Source: Acidimicrobiales bacterium
Lineage (GTDB): Bacteria; Actinomycetota; Acidimicrobiia; Acidimicrobiales; JABEUL01
Length of the DNA: 44,844 nucleotides
NCBI GenBank assembly: GCA_027371755.1
Contig: DAHXLF010000003.1
Span: forward strand, 1-44,844
Direction of reading: 5' to 3'
The notes beneath the pieces are model-generated. The model searched no databases, was not told the origin of the DNA, and worked only from the letters and a program-made list of their open reading frames with translations. Below are positions 27,811-37,758 of the stretch, one piece after another. The translations under genes and the position numbers were made by a program. Each line of letters starts with the position of its first letter. Positions within the stretch are counted from its first letter, which is position 1.

Positions 27811-28315
27811 CGACAACGGTTTATTGCGGTTTATTGCACTAAACGGTGTCTTAGGATATTTTTTAACCTATAACGTCAGCTTATTTTTGCTTAGCGCTTT
27901 TATCTTTGATTTTTTGAATCTCGGTTTTTTAATAATTTTTTAATAAACTGTAAATCATTAAGCCAAGTTGAATACCAAAGACCTATAAGAACTCAAATAA
28001 GCCGTTTAAATTATTACAGCAGAATCTACTCAATAAATTATTTTCGATATAGGCATCATTGCTATAGCTCCTGGATTCTAAATCCCAATGAACCATTTCC
28101 ATTTAGACAAAAGGAAATCACCCATCCGCTTAATTAAAATGCTTAGAACCAACATAGTCGGAAAAACCAACTTTGTAGGACAAACATTTCAAAAATTAAA
28201 TATCTCATTGACTACTAATGTTGTGGATTTTTTGTCGCAGAGTTTCGTCAAATTAATGAGATATCGATGCGTTAATGCTGTAACACTGCCGTAAGATTTG
28301 AATTAAAAGGCTCGA

Positions 28316-28343
28316 TTGGGTAACTACACTTGGGTAACTACAC
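28316..28343. repeat. 14-bp tandem duplication (ttgggtaactacac x2), intergenic
   Basis: Exact, read directly. Confidence 0.9.
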
Positions 28344-28425
28344 TTGAGTGAATATCCGGTAGGTATACTTTATAAGGCACCATTGCAATACCCGTTATAA
28401 TTATAATATTACGCTTTTATAACAC

Positions 28426-29190
28426 ATGTCTAATTATCGTAATTTCACCGCCAGATCAGTTATTCTTTCAGTTCTTTTGGGCTTAAGGCCGCCAAGTTTG
28501 CCTGTTTCGATGATTGTCAAAACTACAGAGCTTTTCAACATATCAGAAGGAACTACACGTACTGCAATATCAAGGATGCTAAAGAGTAAAGAGCTTAAAG
28601 TCAGTGGTACAAACTATGAAATAGCTTCAGTCAAACATCTTCAACGACAGGCACGTCAACTTGAATCACTTAAACCCAAATACAAGACGTGGGATGAATC
28701 CACTTGGATTTTAGCCATAGTCACACAATCCAATCGCGAAGCAGCCGAACGAGCACAGCTTAGGGATGATTTAAAATTCCATAAGTTCGGAGAGCTCAAA
28801 GAAGGAGTCTGGATCAGACCCGACAACTTAGAAGAAAACTACATCAAAGATCATAAACACCTAAGCTGGTTTAAATCGATTCCTGAGGACGATCCCAAAT
28901 ATTTGGTAAAAAAACTTTTTAAAATACATTCTTGGAATACTACAAGCATGCAGCTAACCGACCAATTGAATAACTTGGCCGGTCCTCTTCAACAAGAAGG
29001 AGCTCGCTACCTCAAAGACAGCTTTATAGTTATGGCTAAGGTCCTGAGGCATGTTCAAGACGATCCGCTTCTGCCGGCGCAACTTTTGCCTAAAGACTTT
29101 AAAGGGCAGGAACTTAGAGATACTTATTTTAAGTTCGATAAAATTTTTCGTAATTTAATGACGGCATGGTTGCTAAGTGAAAAATCCTAA
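28426..29190 (+). CDS. PaaX family transcriptional regulator
   Basis: LLGLRPPSLPVSMIVKTTELFNISEGTTRTAISRMLKSKEL and PaaX-type central/C-terminal region; tataat at about 28397-28402 as possible -10. Confidence 0.88.
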   Translation: MSNYRNFTARSVILSVLLGLRPPSLPVSMIVKTTELFNISEGTTRTAISRMLKSKELKVSGTNYEIASVKHLQRQARQLESLKPKYKTWDESTWILAIVTQSNREAAERAQLRDDLKFHKFGELKEGVWIRPDNLEENYIKDHKHLSWFKSIPEDDPKYLVKKLFKIHSWNTTSMQLTDQLNNLAGPLQQEGARYLKDSFIVMAKVLRHVQDDPLLPAQLLPKDFKGQELRDTYFKFDKIFRNLMTAWLLSEKS

Positions 29191-29372
29191 ACAACGTCAG
29201 TTAATACAGTAAATACAAACTGAACAGCTCAATAGAATTTAGAAATTTATTTAAAATAGCAACGATATTTATTCGCAAATTGAATCTATCTGTCGCTTTT
29301 ATGAATTGATCTTTGATATAAATTTAATAGCTAAATTGTTTTTTTAGAGGTAAAAAAAGTAATGTTAAGGCT

Positions 29373-30380
29373 ATGTCTTTAACGTCTTTAACGAAAATCT
29401 TTTTTTTACAAAGAATCCGGCCTTTAAACAGTTCAATATCGCTAGCAAAAAAGGTATTTACGTTTTCGGTATTTGTTATAATCTCACTTACAATTGCATC
29501 ATGTGGTACAACTACCGTTTCTCACACTGCGGTAGTCGCCGACAAAAATGTTATTCCGATAATCAAACGTCCAATACTGATAGCGCATACTGCTGACGGA
29601 ACGGTATCATACCGTACCGACGGAGCGGGCCCTCCTTTGGTTCTTATAATGGGATATTCGGGATCGATGGACGCTTGGATGCCGACGTTCGTAGATACTT
29701 TGGCCAAATACCACGAAGTAATTATATTTGACAATGCGGGAATCGGGCAAACATCGATGCCAAACGGTACATTAACAATCGGCAAGATGGCACAGCAGAC
29801 CAACGCTCTGATTCGGTACTTACACCTGAACAAACCCGATGTACTCGGTTGGTCTATGGGAGGTATGATAGCTCAAGCACTGGCAATCAATTACCCCAAC
29901 GACGTAAATCATCTAATTTTGGCAGCTACTTTGCCAGGTAACGGACATGCCACTTCACCAAGTATGTCTACAGTTGCACAACTGACCAACACCTCCGCAT
30001 CCAATGCACTGAATTTACTGAACTTACTGTTTCCAAAAAATCAATCCGCGTGGACCACTAAATATATAGAGGCTTTGTCAAAATATCCAAATTTTTATGT
30101 TGCAGACCAAACTGTGACGACCGCACAATTTAACGCGCTTGCATTGTGGAGCTTCGCCAAAGATCCTTCGGGTTTTAAACTTAAAAGCGTCAAGGCACAA
30201 ACTTTGATTGCCGACGGATCGGACGATCAACTCATTCCTCAGGCAAATTCCAAATATATGCATTCGGTTATAAAAAATAGTAAACTAATCTTTTATCCGG
30301 ATGCCGGACACGGATTTTTGTTTCAGGATCAAAATAAATTCATACCGTTGCTTTTAAACTTTTTGAACAACAACAATTAG
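29373..30380 (+). CDS. Alpha/beta hydrolase, predicted lipoprotein
   Basis: Lipobox TIASC; DGAGPPLVLIMGYSGSMDAWMP; LGWSMGGMIAQALA; DAGHGFLFQ. Confidence 0.92.
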   Translation: MSLTSLTKIFFLQRIRPLNSSISLAKKVFTFSVFVIISLTIASCGTTTVSHTAVVADKNVIPIIKRPILIAHTADGTVSYRTDGAGPPLVLIMGYSGSMDAWMPTFVDTLAKYHEVIIFDNAGIGQTSMPNGTLTIGKMAQQTNALIRYLHLNKPDVLGWSMGGMIAQALAINYPNDVNHLILAATLPGNGHATSPSMSTVAQLTNTSASNALNLLNLLFPKNQSAWTTKYIEALSKYPNFYVADQTVTTAQFNALALWSFAKDPSGFKLKSVKAQTLIADGSDDQLIPQANSKYMHSVIKNSKLIFYPDAGHGFLFQDQNKFIPLLLNFLNNNN

Positions 30381-30421
30381 AAACCTGCAGCCGACCTATT
30401 AAAGAGAAAACAATTTAAATC

Positions 30422-31192
30422 ATGATACAAGAACTATTTGACATAGACGGCAAGGTGGCACTGGTAACAGGTGGATCAAGAGGCATCGGTAAGATGATTG
30501 CTACTGGATTCGTGAAGTCGGGAGTAAAGACTTACATATCATCAAGAAAAGTCGAAGCTTGCAACGAGACCGCCGAGGAACTGTCCGAATTCGGAACATG
30601 CATAAGCCTACCGTTTGATTTGTCAACCGAAGCCAACTGTAAAGCTTTAGCCGAGGCGGTCGCAAAACATGAGAACAGCTTGGATATTTTAGTCAATAAT
30701 GCTGGTGCCACCTGGGGAGCACCGATTGAAACGTTTGATGATGCCGCATGGGACCGAGTACTGTCTTTAAACGTTAAGTGTGTTTTTCATTTAACGAAAT
30801 TTTTAATACCTCTATTAACTAAATCGGCGACTTTGGAATCTCCGTCCCGAGTTATCAACATAGGATCCATAGACGGCATTCAGGTACCGGTATTGGAGAC
30901 CTATTCTTATTCGGCCTCAAAAGCGGCGGTACATCAGCTGACAAAACACCTGGCTCGGAAACTGGCTCCATTTGTCACTGTAAATGCAATTGCACCCGGA
31001 CCTTTTGAATCGAAAATGATGCACGCCACCTTAGAAGCCTTCGGAGAACAAATCGCCGAAATGGCACCTATGAAAAGGATAGGCAGGCCATCGGATATGG
31101 CAGCAACCGCTATATTCTTGGCATCTCAGGGGGCATCGTATATAACGGGAGCAATACTACCCGTAGACGGTGGGATTGCCACACTTAAATAG
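30422..31192 (+). CDS. Short-chain dehydrogenase/reductase (FabG-like)
   Basis: VALVTGGSRGIGKMIATGF; ILVNNAGATWG; YSYSASKAAVHQLTK; YITGAILPVDGG. Confidence 0.95.
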   Translation: MIQELFDIDGKVALVTGGSRGIGKMIATGFVKSGVKTYISSRKVEACNETAEELSEFGTCISLPFDLSTEANCKALAEAVAKHENSLDILVNNAGATWGAPIETFDDAAWDRVLSLNVKCVFHLTKFLIPLLTKSATLESPSRVINIGSIDGIQVPVLETYSYSASKAAVHQLTKHLARKLAPFVTVNAIAPGPFESKMMHATLEAFGEQIAEMAPMKRIGRPSDMAATAIFLASQGASYITGAILPVDGGIATLK

Positions 31193-31219
31193 ATCGGTTG
31201 ATATTAAAATTACCGATCT
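31191..31219. terminator. 8-bp inverted repeat overlapping both convergent stop codons
   Basis: agatcggt ... accgatct spanning the SDR and histidine-kinase 3' ends. Confidence 0.5.
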
Positions 31220-32628
31220 GCCAGAGGTATCTTAACTTCAAATGTCAGACCCGAATCGGATTCAGTTGGCCGAGCAGTTATCGTGCCATTGTGAGCCTGT
31301 ATGATCGCATAAACAATAGACAGCCCCAAACCGGATCCAGAAGTTACGCTTCCGTCGGATTTGACTTTATTTTCTCTATAGAATCTTTCAAATATCTTGT
31401 TTAAATCCGTGACACCTTTACCGTAATCCGAAACAATGTAGACTCCGTAGTTATCTTCAGTCGTAACCGTTACGCTCACTGGAGTGCCCTCTTTCGTATG
31501 GTTAAATATGTTACTTGCAAAATTAGTGACAACCTGTCGAAGTTTAACGGAATCACCCATAACAAACATGGGTTCAGCGGCATTCACCTTTACATTTCTG
31601 GAAGGATCCAGCAACAGAACATCGGCGGCAAGTTCATGAGCCAGCAATCTTAAGTCGACCGGTTCAAACTGGAGTTTCTGTCCCTCGTCAAGCCTTGCCA
31701 ATACCAAAAGCTCTTCTATAAGCTTAGACATACGCGACGCTTGCTCTTTAATCTTTTCGATACTCGGATCCTGAGAGTATGAATTTTTTAACAAGAGATC
31801 CGCATAACCCAAAATAAAGGTTAAGGGGGTGCGCAACTCATGAGATGCATCGGACAAAAACTCTCTTAGTCTTTGTTCACTTAAGGACCTGAGATAAAAT
31901 TCTTCTTGAATTCGCGCAACCATATTGTTAAAGTCGGTTTGAAGCTCGCCTATCTCTGTCTTTGGATTTGAGACCTCAAGACGCTGACTTAAATCACCCG
32001 AGCTGACGGCCTTAGAAGCTTTTCGAATTCTGTCGATCGGAGACAGCGACAGTTTTATTGCCAGCAATCCAATTAATATTGCCGCGGCAACGGCTAACAC
32101 TCCCGTGTAGATTTCAAAATGCAAAAGATTGGTCATAGTGTCATTTACTGCCGTCAACGGAAAAGCTTCAAGCAACACGTAAGTTTGACTCAAAGGATAT
32201 ATCAGTACCCTATAAGCTTCAGAAGATGCCTTGGGAGTTGCTGTAACATAAATTGCCTGTTGAGATGAGGTCGCAAGTTTTACAGATGCGGCACTTACCA
32301 GAGGAAAAGGTTGAAAAGCGGTAGTTTTATTTCCGTATGAAACCTGAATTGATGTTACTATAGCTCCGTTATCACGAAGCTGTCCCAATGCTCCGGCCTG
32401 CAAAGAGGTAGTGCCTACGGTGCCCGCGGTGTTGGTTCCCAAATTTATGTTTATTTGGGTTGCCCTCACCAGTTCATGAGTCATTTCATTTACAGATTGA
32501 AAGAGTTGCTGATCTTCGCGCCCGATTAGAAATGTTTGAAGTGAATTGTAAGTGACAACGTCTACAAGACAAAATATAAAAGCAATTAAACCGATAATTG
32601 CAACTAACAATCTGGACTTTAAAGACAT
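31210..32628 (-). CDS. HAMP-domain sensor histidine kinase
   Basis: FLSDASHELRTPLTFILGYADLL H-box; VTNFASNIFNHTKEG N-box; GSGLGLSIVYAIIQAHNG. Confidence 0.96.
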   Translation of the reverse strand: MSLKSRLLVAIIGLIAFIFCLVDVVTYNSLQTFLIGREDQQLFQSVNEMTHELVRATQININLGTNTAGTVGTTSLQAGALGQLRDNGAIVTSIQVSYGNKTTAFQPFPLVSAASVKLATSSQQAIYVTATPKASSEAYRVLIYPLSQTYVLLEAFPLTAVNDTMTNLLHFEIYTGVLAVAAAILIGLLAIKLSLSPIDRIRKASKAVSSGDLSQRLEVSNPKTEIGELQTDFNNMVARIQEEFYLRSLSEQRLREFLSDASHELRTPLTFILGYADLLLKNSYSQDPSIEKIKEQASRMSKLIEELLVLARLDEGQKLQFEPVDLRLLAHELAADVLLLDPSRNVKVNAAEPMFVMGDSVKLRQVVTNFASNIFNHTKEGTPVSVTVTTEDNYGVYIVSDYGKGVTDLNKIFERFYRENKVKSDGSVTSGSGLGLSIVYAIIQAHNGTITARPTESDSGLTFEVKIPLADR

Positions 32629-32638
32629 GTCATTACCG

Positions 32639-32659
32639 GAGTCTCAAAATTTGAGACTC
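32639..32659. promoter_or_regulatory. 21-bp perfect palindrome GAGTCTCAAAATTTGAGACTC between response regulator and kinase genes
   Basis: 10-bp arms around one central base. Confidence 0.7.
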
Positions 32660-32672
32660 AAAATAGATCTAC

Positions 32673-33377
32673 TTATGGATTTTCTTTGTTTTTTATAACG
32701 TATCCGAATCCCCGTACAGTATGAATCAGCTTTGGCTCTTTGAAATCTACTTTTTTCCTCAAGTAACTAATATATGTTTCTAATATTCCCGAATCTCCAC
32801 CAAAGTCATAGTTCCAAACATAGTCCATAATTTGTGCTCTGGTAACAACTTTTTTGGCATTGGATAACAGATAGTGGAGAAGCCTAAACTCCGTAGTTGT
32901 CAAATCAATAAGTTTTCCGTCACGACGCACTTCCCTGGTCTCTTCATCCATCTCCAACCCGTGAAATTCCACGCGTCCTGAACCCCCTGCGTCATTTCCG
33001 GCGCGCCTTAAAATAGCATTTACTCTAGCAACCAACTCTTCCAAACTAAATGGTTTCGTAACGTAATCGTCTCCGCCGACTGTAAGTCCTCTGATTTTGT
33101 CTTCCGTTGAGTCCTTAGCCGTCAAAAACAGAATGGGAGTCCTGGGTGCCGAAGTTGAAATTTTCTTGGCTAAATCAAACCCGTTCATATCGGGCAACAT
33201 AACATCCAATATGATGATGTCAAACTTGTCGGCTAAATATTTTTTTATTGCTCCTGTCCCATTAGTGGCAACTTCTGGTTGAAATCCGGCAAATTTCAGT
33301 GCCGAAGCGATTAAGTCTGCCAATCCCGGTTCGTCGTCTACTACCAATACTCTGGGTGAATTTTTATTTAAAGCCAT
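32673..33377 (-). CDS. OmpR/PhoB-family response regulator
   Basis: VLVVDDEPGLADLI; IILDVMLPDMNGFDL; FLTAKD; DDYVTKPFSLEELVARV; winged-helix C-terminus TTEFRLLHYLLSNAKKVVTRAQI. Confidence 0.97.
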   Translation of the reverse strand: MALNKNSPRVLVVDDEPGLADLIASALKFAGFQPEVATNGTGAIKKYLADKFDIIILDVMLPDMNGFDLAKKISTSAPRTPILFLTAKDSTEDKIRGLTVGGDDYVTKPFSLEELVARVNAILRRAGNDAGGSGRVEFHGLEMDEETREVRRDGKLIDLTTTEFRLLHYLLSNAKKVVTRAQIMDYVWNYDFGGDSGILETYISYLRKKVDFKEPKLIHTVRGFGYVIKNKENP

Positions 33378-33443
33378 AAATATATTATGACATTAAGGTT
33401 TTAAATTAAGCTGTAAATTTCCTTAAAATTTGCAGATTATCTA

Positions 33444-35747
33444 TCAATCTTCTTCTACCGTCTCAGGATACACTTCGGATTTGACCTTATACAACTTTGA
33501 GGGCCACCAGTTAATTCGTCCCAGTAAAACTACGGTAGACGGTACGAGAAGTGTTCTTACAAAGAACGTATCCATAATGATTCCCAGCGCTAAACCGAAC
33601 CCGACATTACTTATCTCAGACGAACCTGAAATAGCTCCTTCTATGGCAAAAACGATAAAGGTTCCAGCCAAAATTAACCCGGCGGAAGTTACCGTTGTGC
33701 CTGTCGTCGAAAGTGCCTTAGATACAGCCTGTCTTAAGGTCAAACCGTGAGCTTCCTCCCTAATCCTAGTCATTACCAAAATGTTATAGTCTTCTCCCAG
33801 GGCCAATAAAAATACAAACATCAAAAAAGGCAAAATGAAGGTCAATCCTCCGTCGTGCAATATGTCAATGAAAAGTAATACGGAAACTCCGAGTGCGGCA
33901 AAGTAGCTTACGGCCACCGAAGCAATTAGATACAGCGGAGCCACCAACGATCTCATGACCAAAATTAATAAAATGGCGATGATTAAAATCGCTATCGGAA
34001 TAACGGTTTTAAGGTCAGAAGACGATACGGAACTGATGTCATAGATAGCGGGAGCTTCTCCAGCTACCCCGGAATCAACTGCTGACACTTGACTGGCTAT
34101 TGCAGTAACCGAAGTTCTGATCTGCGGCACTAAATCAATTGAAGAGGTATTTTGGGGATCGCCGGTTGAAAGCCCCACTAGATACCGAACGGTTTCACCA
34201 TTTTGGGAAACAAAATTTTTAGATTCTGCATATGCGATATATTCAGACTCATTTACACTACCAGAAAGTAAATTTGAAGGCGGAAGTTGCGAAAGATTTT
34301 GCGGATTGCCTAATACGGAATGAAGCTTTGCCCACTGGGCGGCCGTTAGTTTAAGAGTTGAGACAGATAAAGGTCCCGAAATTTTACTAAAGTATCCGGT
34401 TTTTACCAAATTATTTTGAATTTGAGTAAGTTTAGTCGGATTTTGCCAAATCGGCCGATTGAATTTAAAGATCACTGCCGTGGGATTAGAGCTAATTTTG
34501 GGAAAGTACTTGGCGGCCAGCTGTGTCGCTATTGCTGCGTTGGAACCTTTCGGTGCCGTGGCGGTACCTCCGAATCCGGCCGGTTTGTCACCGGCTGAAA
34601 ATATGGCCATGGAACCAAAGAGAATAATACCGATAATTAAAGTAACACCCGGTTTTCTTACGATTGTCGCAGATATTTCACCCCATACCCCGGTTTTCTT
34701 TTGATCTGGATTAGGTCTGCTGGGCCAGAATACGGCCCTGCCAAATATGGCAAATAAAGCCGGTAGCAGTGTTAGACCCGCTAGCAACATAAAAAATATG
34801 CCAATAGCTAGCGGAGCGCCCAAAGATTTATATATGCCGAACGTAGAAGCCGTTAAGGACAAAAGAGCAGCAATAACGGTTCCGGCAGAAAACGTTATAG
34901 ACTCACCTACTCTGGTAACGGCTTTTATGATGGCGTCGTTATGAGACAGACCGTTTCTAATCTCTTCTCTTTGTCTGAAAATTAGAAACAGACCATAATC
35001 GGTACCAGCACCCAATAACAAAACGATAAGCAGAAATGAACTGATGGAAGAAACCTGCAATCCGTAATGCGCGAGTTCGGCTATGACCGGACCCGATAAC
35101 GCCACTACCAAAACTGCAGGGAGCAATACCAAAAACGGAGCCAGTATGGATCTAAAGACCAAAAACAGCAGCACCAAAATAAAAATAATCGAAAACAGCT
35201 GCAACTGATTTGAAGTATTACCAGACTTGGACTGACTGGCTACCCCTACGGCAACTTGACCTCCTACATACCCAGACAGATCACTTTGGGCCAAATTATG
35301 TTTAACTGCAGCCGTCAAATCCGATATCAACAAAACGTTGTTTGAAGCTGACGGACCTTGGGGTGTATTACTTAATACCTGAATCAGTTCTGCTTGTTTA
35401 TTCAACGATATACCCAAATCCTGAACCTTAACGATTGAAGTAACCCTAGAAAGTTGCTTTCTAAGTCCAGCGATCACATTTACATCATTGGAAGTGAGCA
35501 GGCCATTTTTAGAAACAACGACAATTTGAACTGGTATAACTCCCGTCGGTGAAAAGGGTGCATCCAAGGCCTCGGCTTTTGTAGAAGGCGAATTCGCAGG
35601 CAAAAACGCCGAATTATTGGAATTTGCTACTGAATTTAACGAAGGAAAAAAATGAACGGCCAAAATTGTCGCTACAAACCAAAAAATCACGATAAACCAT
35701 CGAGCTTTTACAGCAAAAGTGCCGACTCCCTTATAAAATTTGTGCAT
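33444..35747 (-). CDS. MMPL/RND family transporter
   Basis: 767 aa, two sets of TM clusters, GAGTDYGLFLIFRQREE and LGEDYNILVMTRIREE motifs. Confidence 0.95.
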   Translation of the reverse strand: MHKFYKGVGTFAVKARWFIVIFWFVATILAVHFFPSLNSVANSNNSAFLPANSPSTKAEALDAPFSPTGVIPVQIVVVSKNGLLTSNDVNVIAGLRKQLSRVTSIVKVQDLGISLNKQAELIQVLSNTPQGPSASNNVLLISDLTAAVKHNLAQSDLSGYVGGQVAVGVASQSKSGNTSNQLQLFSIIFILVLLFLVFRSILAPFLVLLPAVLVVALSGPVIAELAHYGLQVSSISSFLLIVLLLGAGTDYGLFLIFRQREEIRNGLSHNDAIIKAVTRVGESITFSAGTVIAALLSLTASTFGIYKSLGAPLAIGIFFMLLAGLTLLPALFAIFGRAVFWPSRPNPDQKKTGVWGEISATIVRKPGVTLIIGIILFGSMAIFSAGDKPAGFGGTATAPKGSNAAIATQLAAKYFPKISSNPTAVIFKFNRPIWQNPTKLTQIQNNLVKTGYFSKISGPLSVSTLKLTAAQWAKLHSVLGNPQNLSQLPPSNLLSGSVNESEYIAYAESKNFVSQNGETVRYLVGLSTGDPQNTSSIDLVPQIRTSVTAIASQVSAVDSGVAGEAPAIYDISSVSSSDLKTVIPIAILIIAILLILVMRSLVAPLYLIASVAVSYFAALGVSVLLFIDILHDGGLTFILPFLMFVFLLALGEDYNILVMTRIREEAHGLTLRQAVSKALSTTGTTVTSAGLILAGTFIVFAIEGAISGSSEISNVGFGLALGIIMDTFFVRTLLVPSTVVLLGRINWWPSKLYKVKSEVYPETVEED

Positions 35748-35817
35748 TAATAATACAACTCCCTATGTAAAGTTTTAAATTTGAAACTTTTCGAATTTTT
35801 AAATCAATTACCCACGA

Positions 35818-36648
35818 CTAAGCATCAGCATAATTTTCGCCTAAAAACTCCGACAACATAGTCAGAGTTCTAGCCCAAGCATCCCTGGCGGCATCAATCG
35901 AATATGCCGGTCTGGTATCGTTATTAAAACCGTGAAGTACTTTGGGATAGATAACCGTTCTATAGTCACCGTTTACTTCTTTAACTTTAGATCTGAATGG
36001 TTCAATACCAGAATTAACACCCGGATCTTCACCGGCATAAATTCCCAAAAGCGGACAGCCAATTTTATCCATAATATCTTCGGTAGGAACCGACCCGTAA
36101 AACGAAACTCCTACGTCCAATTTGGAGTCCGAACAAACTAACGTCGATACAATTCCGCCTCCCATGCAGAACCCAACCGCTCCCACTTTTCTTGAACTGT
36201 TATTTGCTTTGCAACCCGCAATTATCGACTTAATAGTTTCTACATATTGAGTTCGCTTCCCCATTTGAGAAAATACGACTTCTTGAGTTTTGATCAATCT
36301 CGAAACCAATTCGGGATCCATATCTTTAAAGGCTTCCTGCCTTTTTTGCTCGTCGGCAAAAACCGCAAAACCCAGAGTATCTATTACGCCTTTAATCTCT
36401 TCGACTCTTTCGAAGCTTGCTTCATGCGGCCGAAGACCTCCTAAAGACAAAAGGTCTGGAGCGACCACAGAGTAACCGGCTTTAGCTAATCTGATGGCCA
36501 CATCTTCCATGTGATCATTTACTCCCCATACCTCCTGAACCAGCACAACCGCCGGAGCCGAGTTCTCAGTTTGAACGTACGAACTCATGAAAGCTTGAAT
36601 AGAAGTATCTCCTACCTCTAAGTTTTCCCAACCGAACTTTAATTCCAT
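35818..36648 (-). CDS. Dienelactone hydrolase family protein
   Basis: VVLVQEVWGVNDHMEDVAIRLAKAGYSVVAPDLL; VGAVGFCMGGGIVS; KVLHGFNND. Confidence 0.94.
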   Translation of the reverse strand: MELKFGWENLEVGDTSIQAFMSSYVQTENSAPAVVLVQEVWGVNDHMEDVAIRLAKAGYSVVAPDLLSLGGLRPHEASFERVEEIKGVIDTLGFAVFADEQKRQEAFKDMDPELVSRLIKTQEVVFSQMGKRTQYVETIKSIIAGCKANNSSRKVGAVGFCMGGGIVSTLVCSDSKLDVGVSFYGSVPTEDIMDKIGCPLLGIYAGEDPGVNSGIEPFRSKVKEVNGDYRTVIYPKVLHGFNNDTRPAYSIDAARDAWARTLTMLSEFLGENYADA

Positions 36649-37066
36649 ATCAAATCCCTGTTTAAAATAAATCGCTATATTTGCTTAAATCTCTGAAGTT
36701 GATTAAATCCCAATATTTGATTAATCGCTGTTAGCTATTAATTCTTGATACCGGTCAATACATTTTATTTACTGATTGTTTACAAACTTCAGTTTTATAA
36801 AAAGTTAATCTGGCTCATTTGATAAAGACGTTAATTCAAATTCTTTAAATTTATGCATCAAAACTTAAACCACACTCTAATTTTAATCTAGATAAAAAAA
36901 CAAATTTTAAAGCTAATATTTGCCGTTCAATTAAGATTTTAATAATATTTTAAGGAAAGCTTTTTTGACAAATAAGGCAAATTCCAAAACAAAAAACAGG
37001 AATTAAAAAATCTACTAAAATATTTATCTGCGATATCGTTATTTAAAACGGTTATATAGTACTTGA

Positions 37067-37134
37067 TTTCAATCACTGGATTATTTCAATCACTGGATTA
37101 TTTCAATCACTGGATTATTTAAATTCCTGGATTA
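37067..37134. repeat. 17-bp tandem repeat, three exact plus one degenerate copy (tttcaatcactggatta)
   Basis: 37067-37083, 37084-37100, 37101-37117 exact; 37118-37134 tttaaattcctggatta. Confidence 0.95.
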
Positions 37135-37255
37135 TCTATTGGATGATTAATGGATCGGGATCATTAAGAATTAGTTTTGGCTAACTCTTAACTCTTGTGA
37201 TGATTGAGGCAAAGAGTGTCTGCTATATACTCATTTTAGCTTTATTATACCGTTT

Positions 37256-37333
37256 GGACCTGTAGTGCAGCCTGGAGTGCACGTCGGCCTGTCAAGCCGA
37301 AGGTCGCGGGTTCAAATCCCGTCAGGTCCGCCA
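37256..37333 (+). tRNA. tRNA-Asp (GTC)
   Basis: Acceptor ggacctg/caggtcc, anticodon loop ctGTCaa, T-loop gggTTCAAATccc, encoded CCA. Confidence 0.96.
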
Positions 37334-37334
37334 C

Positions 37335-37376
37335 TAAAGTTTAAATTAAAAACTGATCATTTTAATTTAAACTTTA
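37335..37376 (+). terminator. 17-bp perfect AT-rich inverted repeat immediately after tRNA-Asp
   Basis: taaagtttaaattaaaa / ttttaatttaaacttta, 8-nt loop. Confidence 0.7.
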
Positions 37377-37536
37377 ATTCAATACATAGATAAAACTTTG
37401 TAAACAGAATCCAAGTCAGTTAATCTCTCTAAATCAGGTAAAATCTATTTGGTCAAGTTGGTTCAAAACGAGAAGTTTAAAACTGAACTGATTTGAAGTC
37501 ATTTTATGATAAGTTAAATACCTGATTAAATCAAAA

Positions 37537-37609
37537 GGTCGAGTAGCTCAGTTGGTAGAGCGCGCGCCTGAAAAGCGTGAGGTCACCGGATCGATGCCGG
37601 TCTCGACCA
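37537..37609 (+). tRNA. tRNA-Phe (GAA), CCA not fully encoded
   Basis: Acceptor ggtcgag/ctcgacc, D-arm gctcagttggtagagc, anticodon loop ctGAAaa, T-arm accggATCGATGccggt. Confidence 0.94.
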
Positions 37610-37685
37610 CTTAAGTTTAATGAAAATTGATATATTAAGTCAGTTGTTAAAATAACTTGTTCAACTCATAACGATATCTAACATC

Positions 37686-37727
37686 GTATTTTTTATAAAC
37701 CTCTGTGTATTTTTTATAAACCTCTGT
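37686..37727. repeat. 21-bp tandem duplication (gtattttttataaacctctgt x2), intergenic
   Basis: Exact, read directly. Confidence 0.92.
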
Positions 37728-37758
37728 TATTTCTATTTTTTATATCAAACTCAATTTT

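Noticed and set aside
28088-28294. 68-aa plus-strand ORF in the intergenic region before the PaaX-like gene
   Set aside because: No recognisable motif or ribosome-binding site; kept as non-coding.
37067-37134. CRISPR array
   Set aside because: Units are 17 bp and directly adjacent with no spacers, and no cas genes are present; this is a simple tandem repeat.
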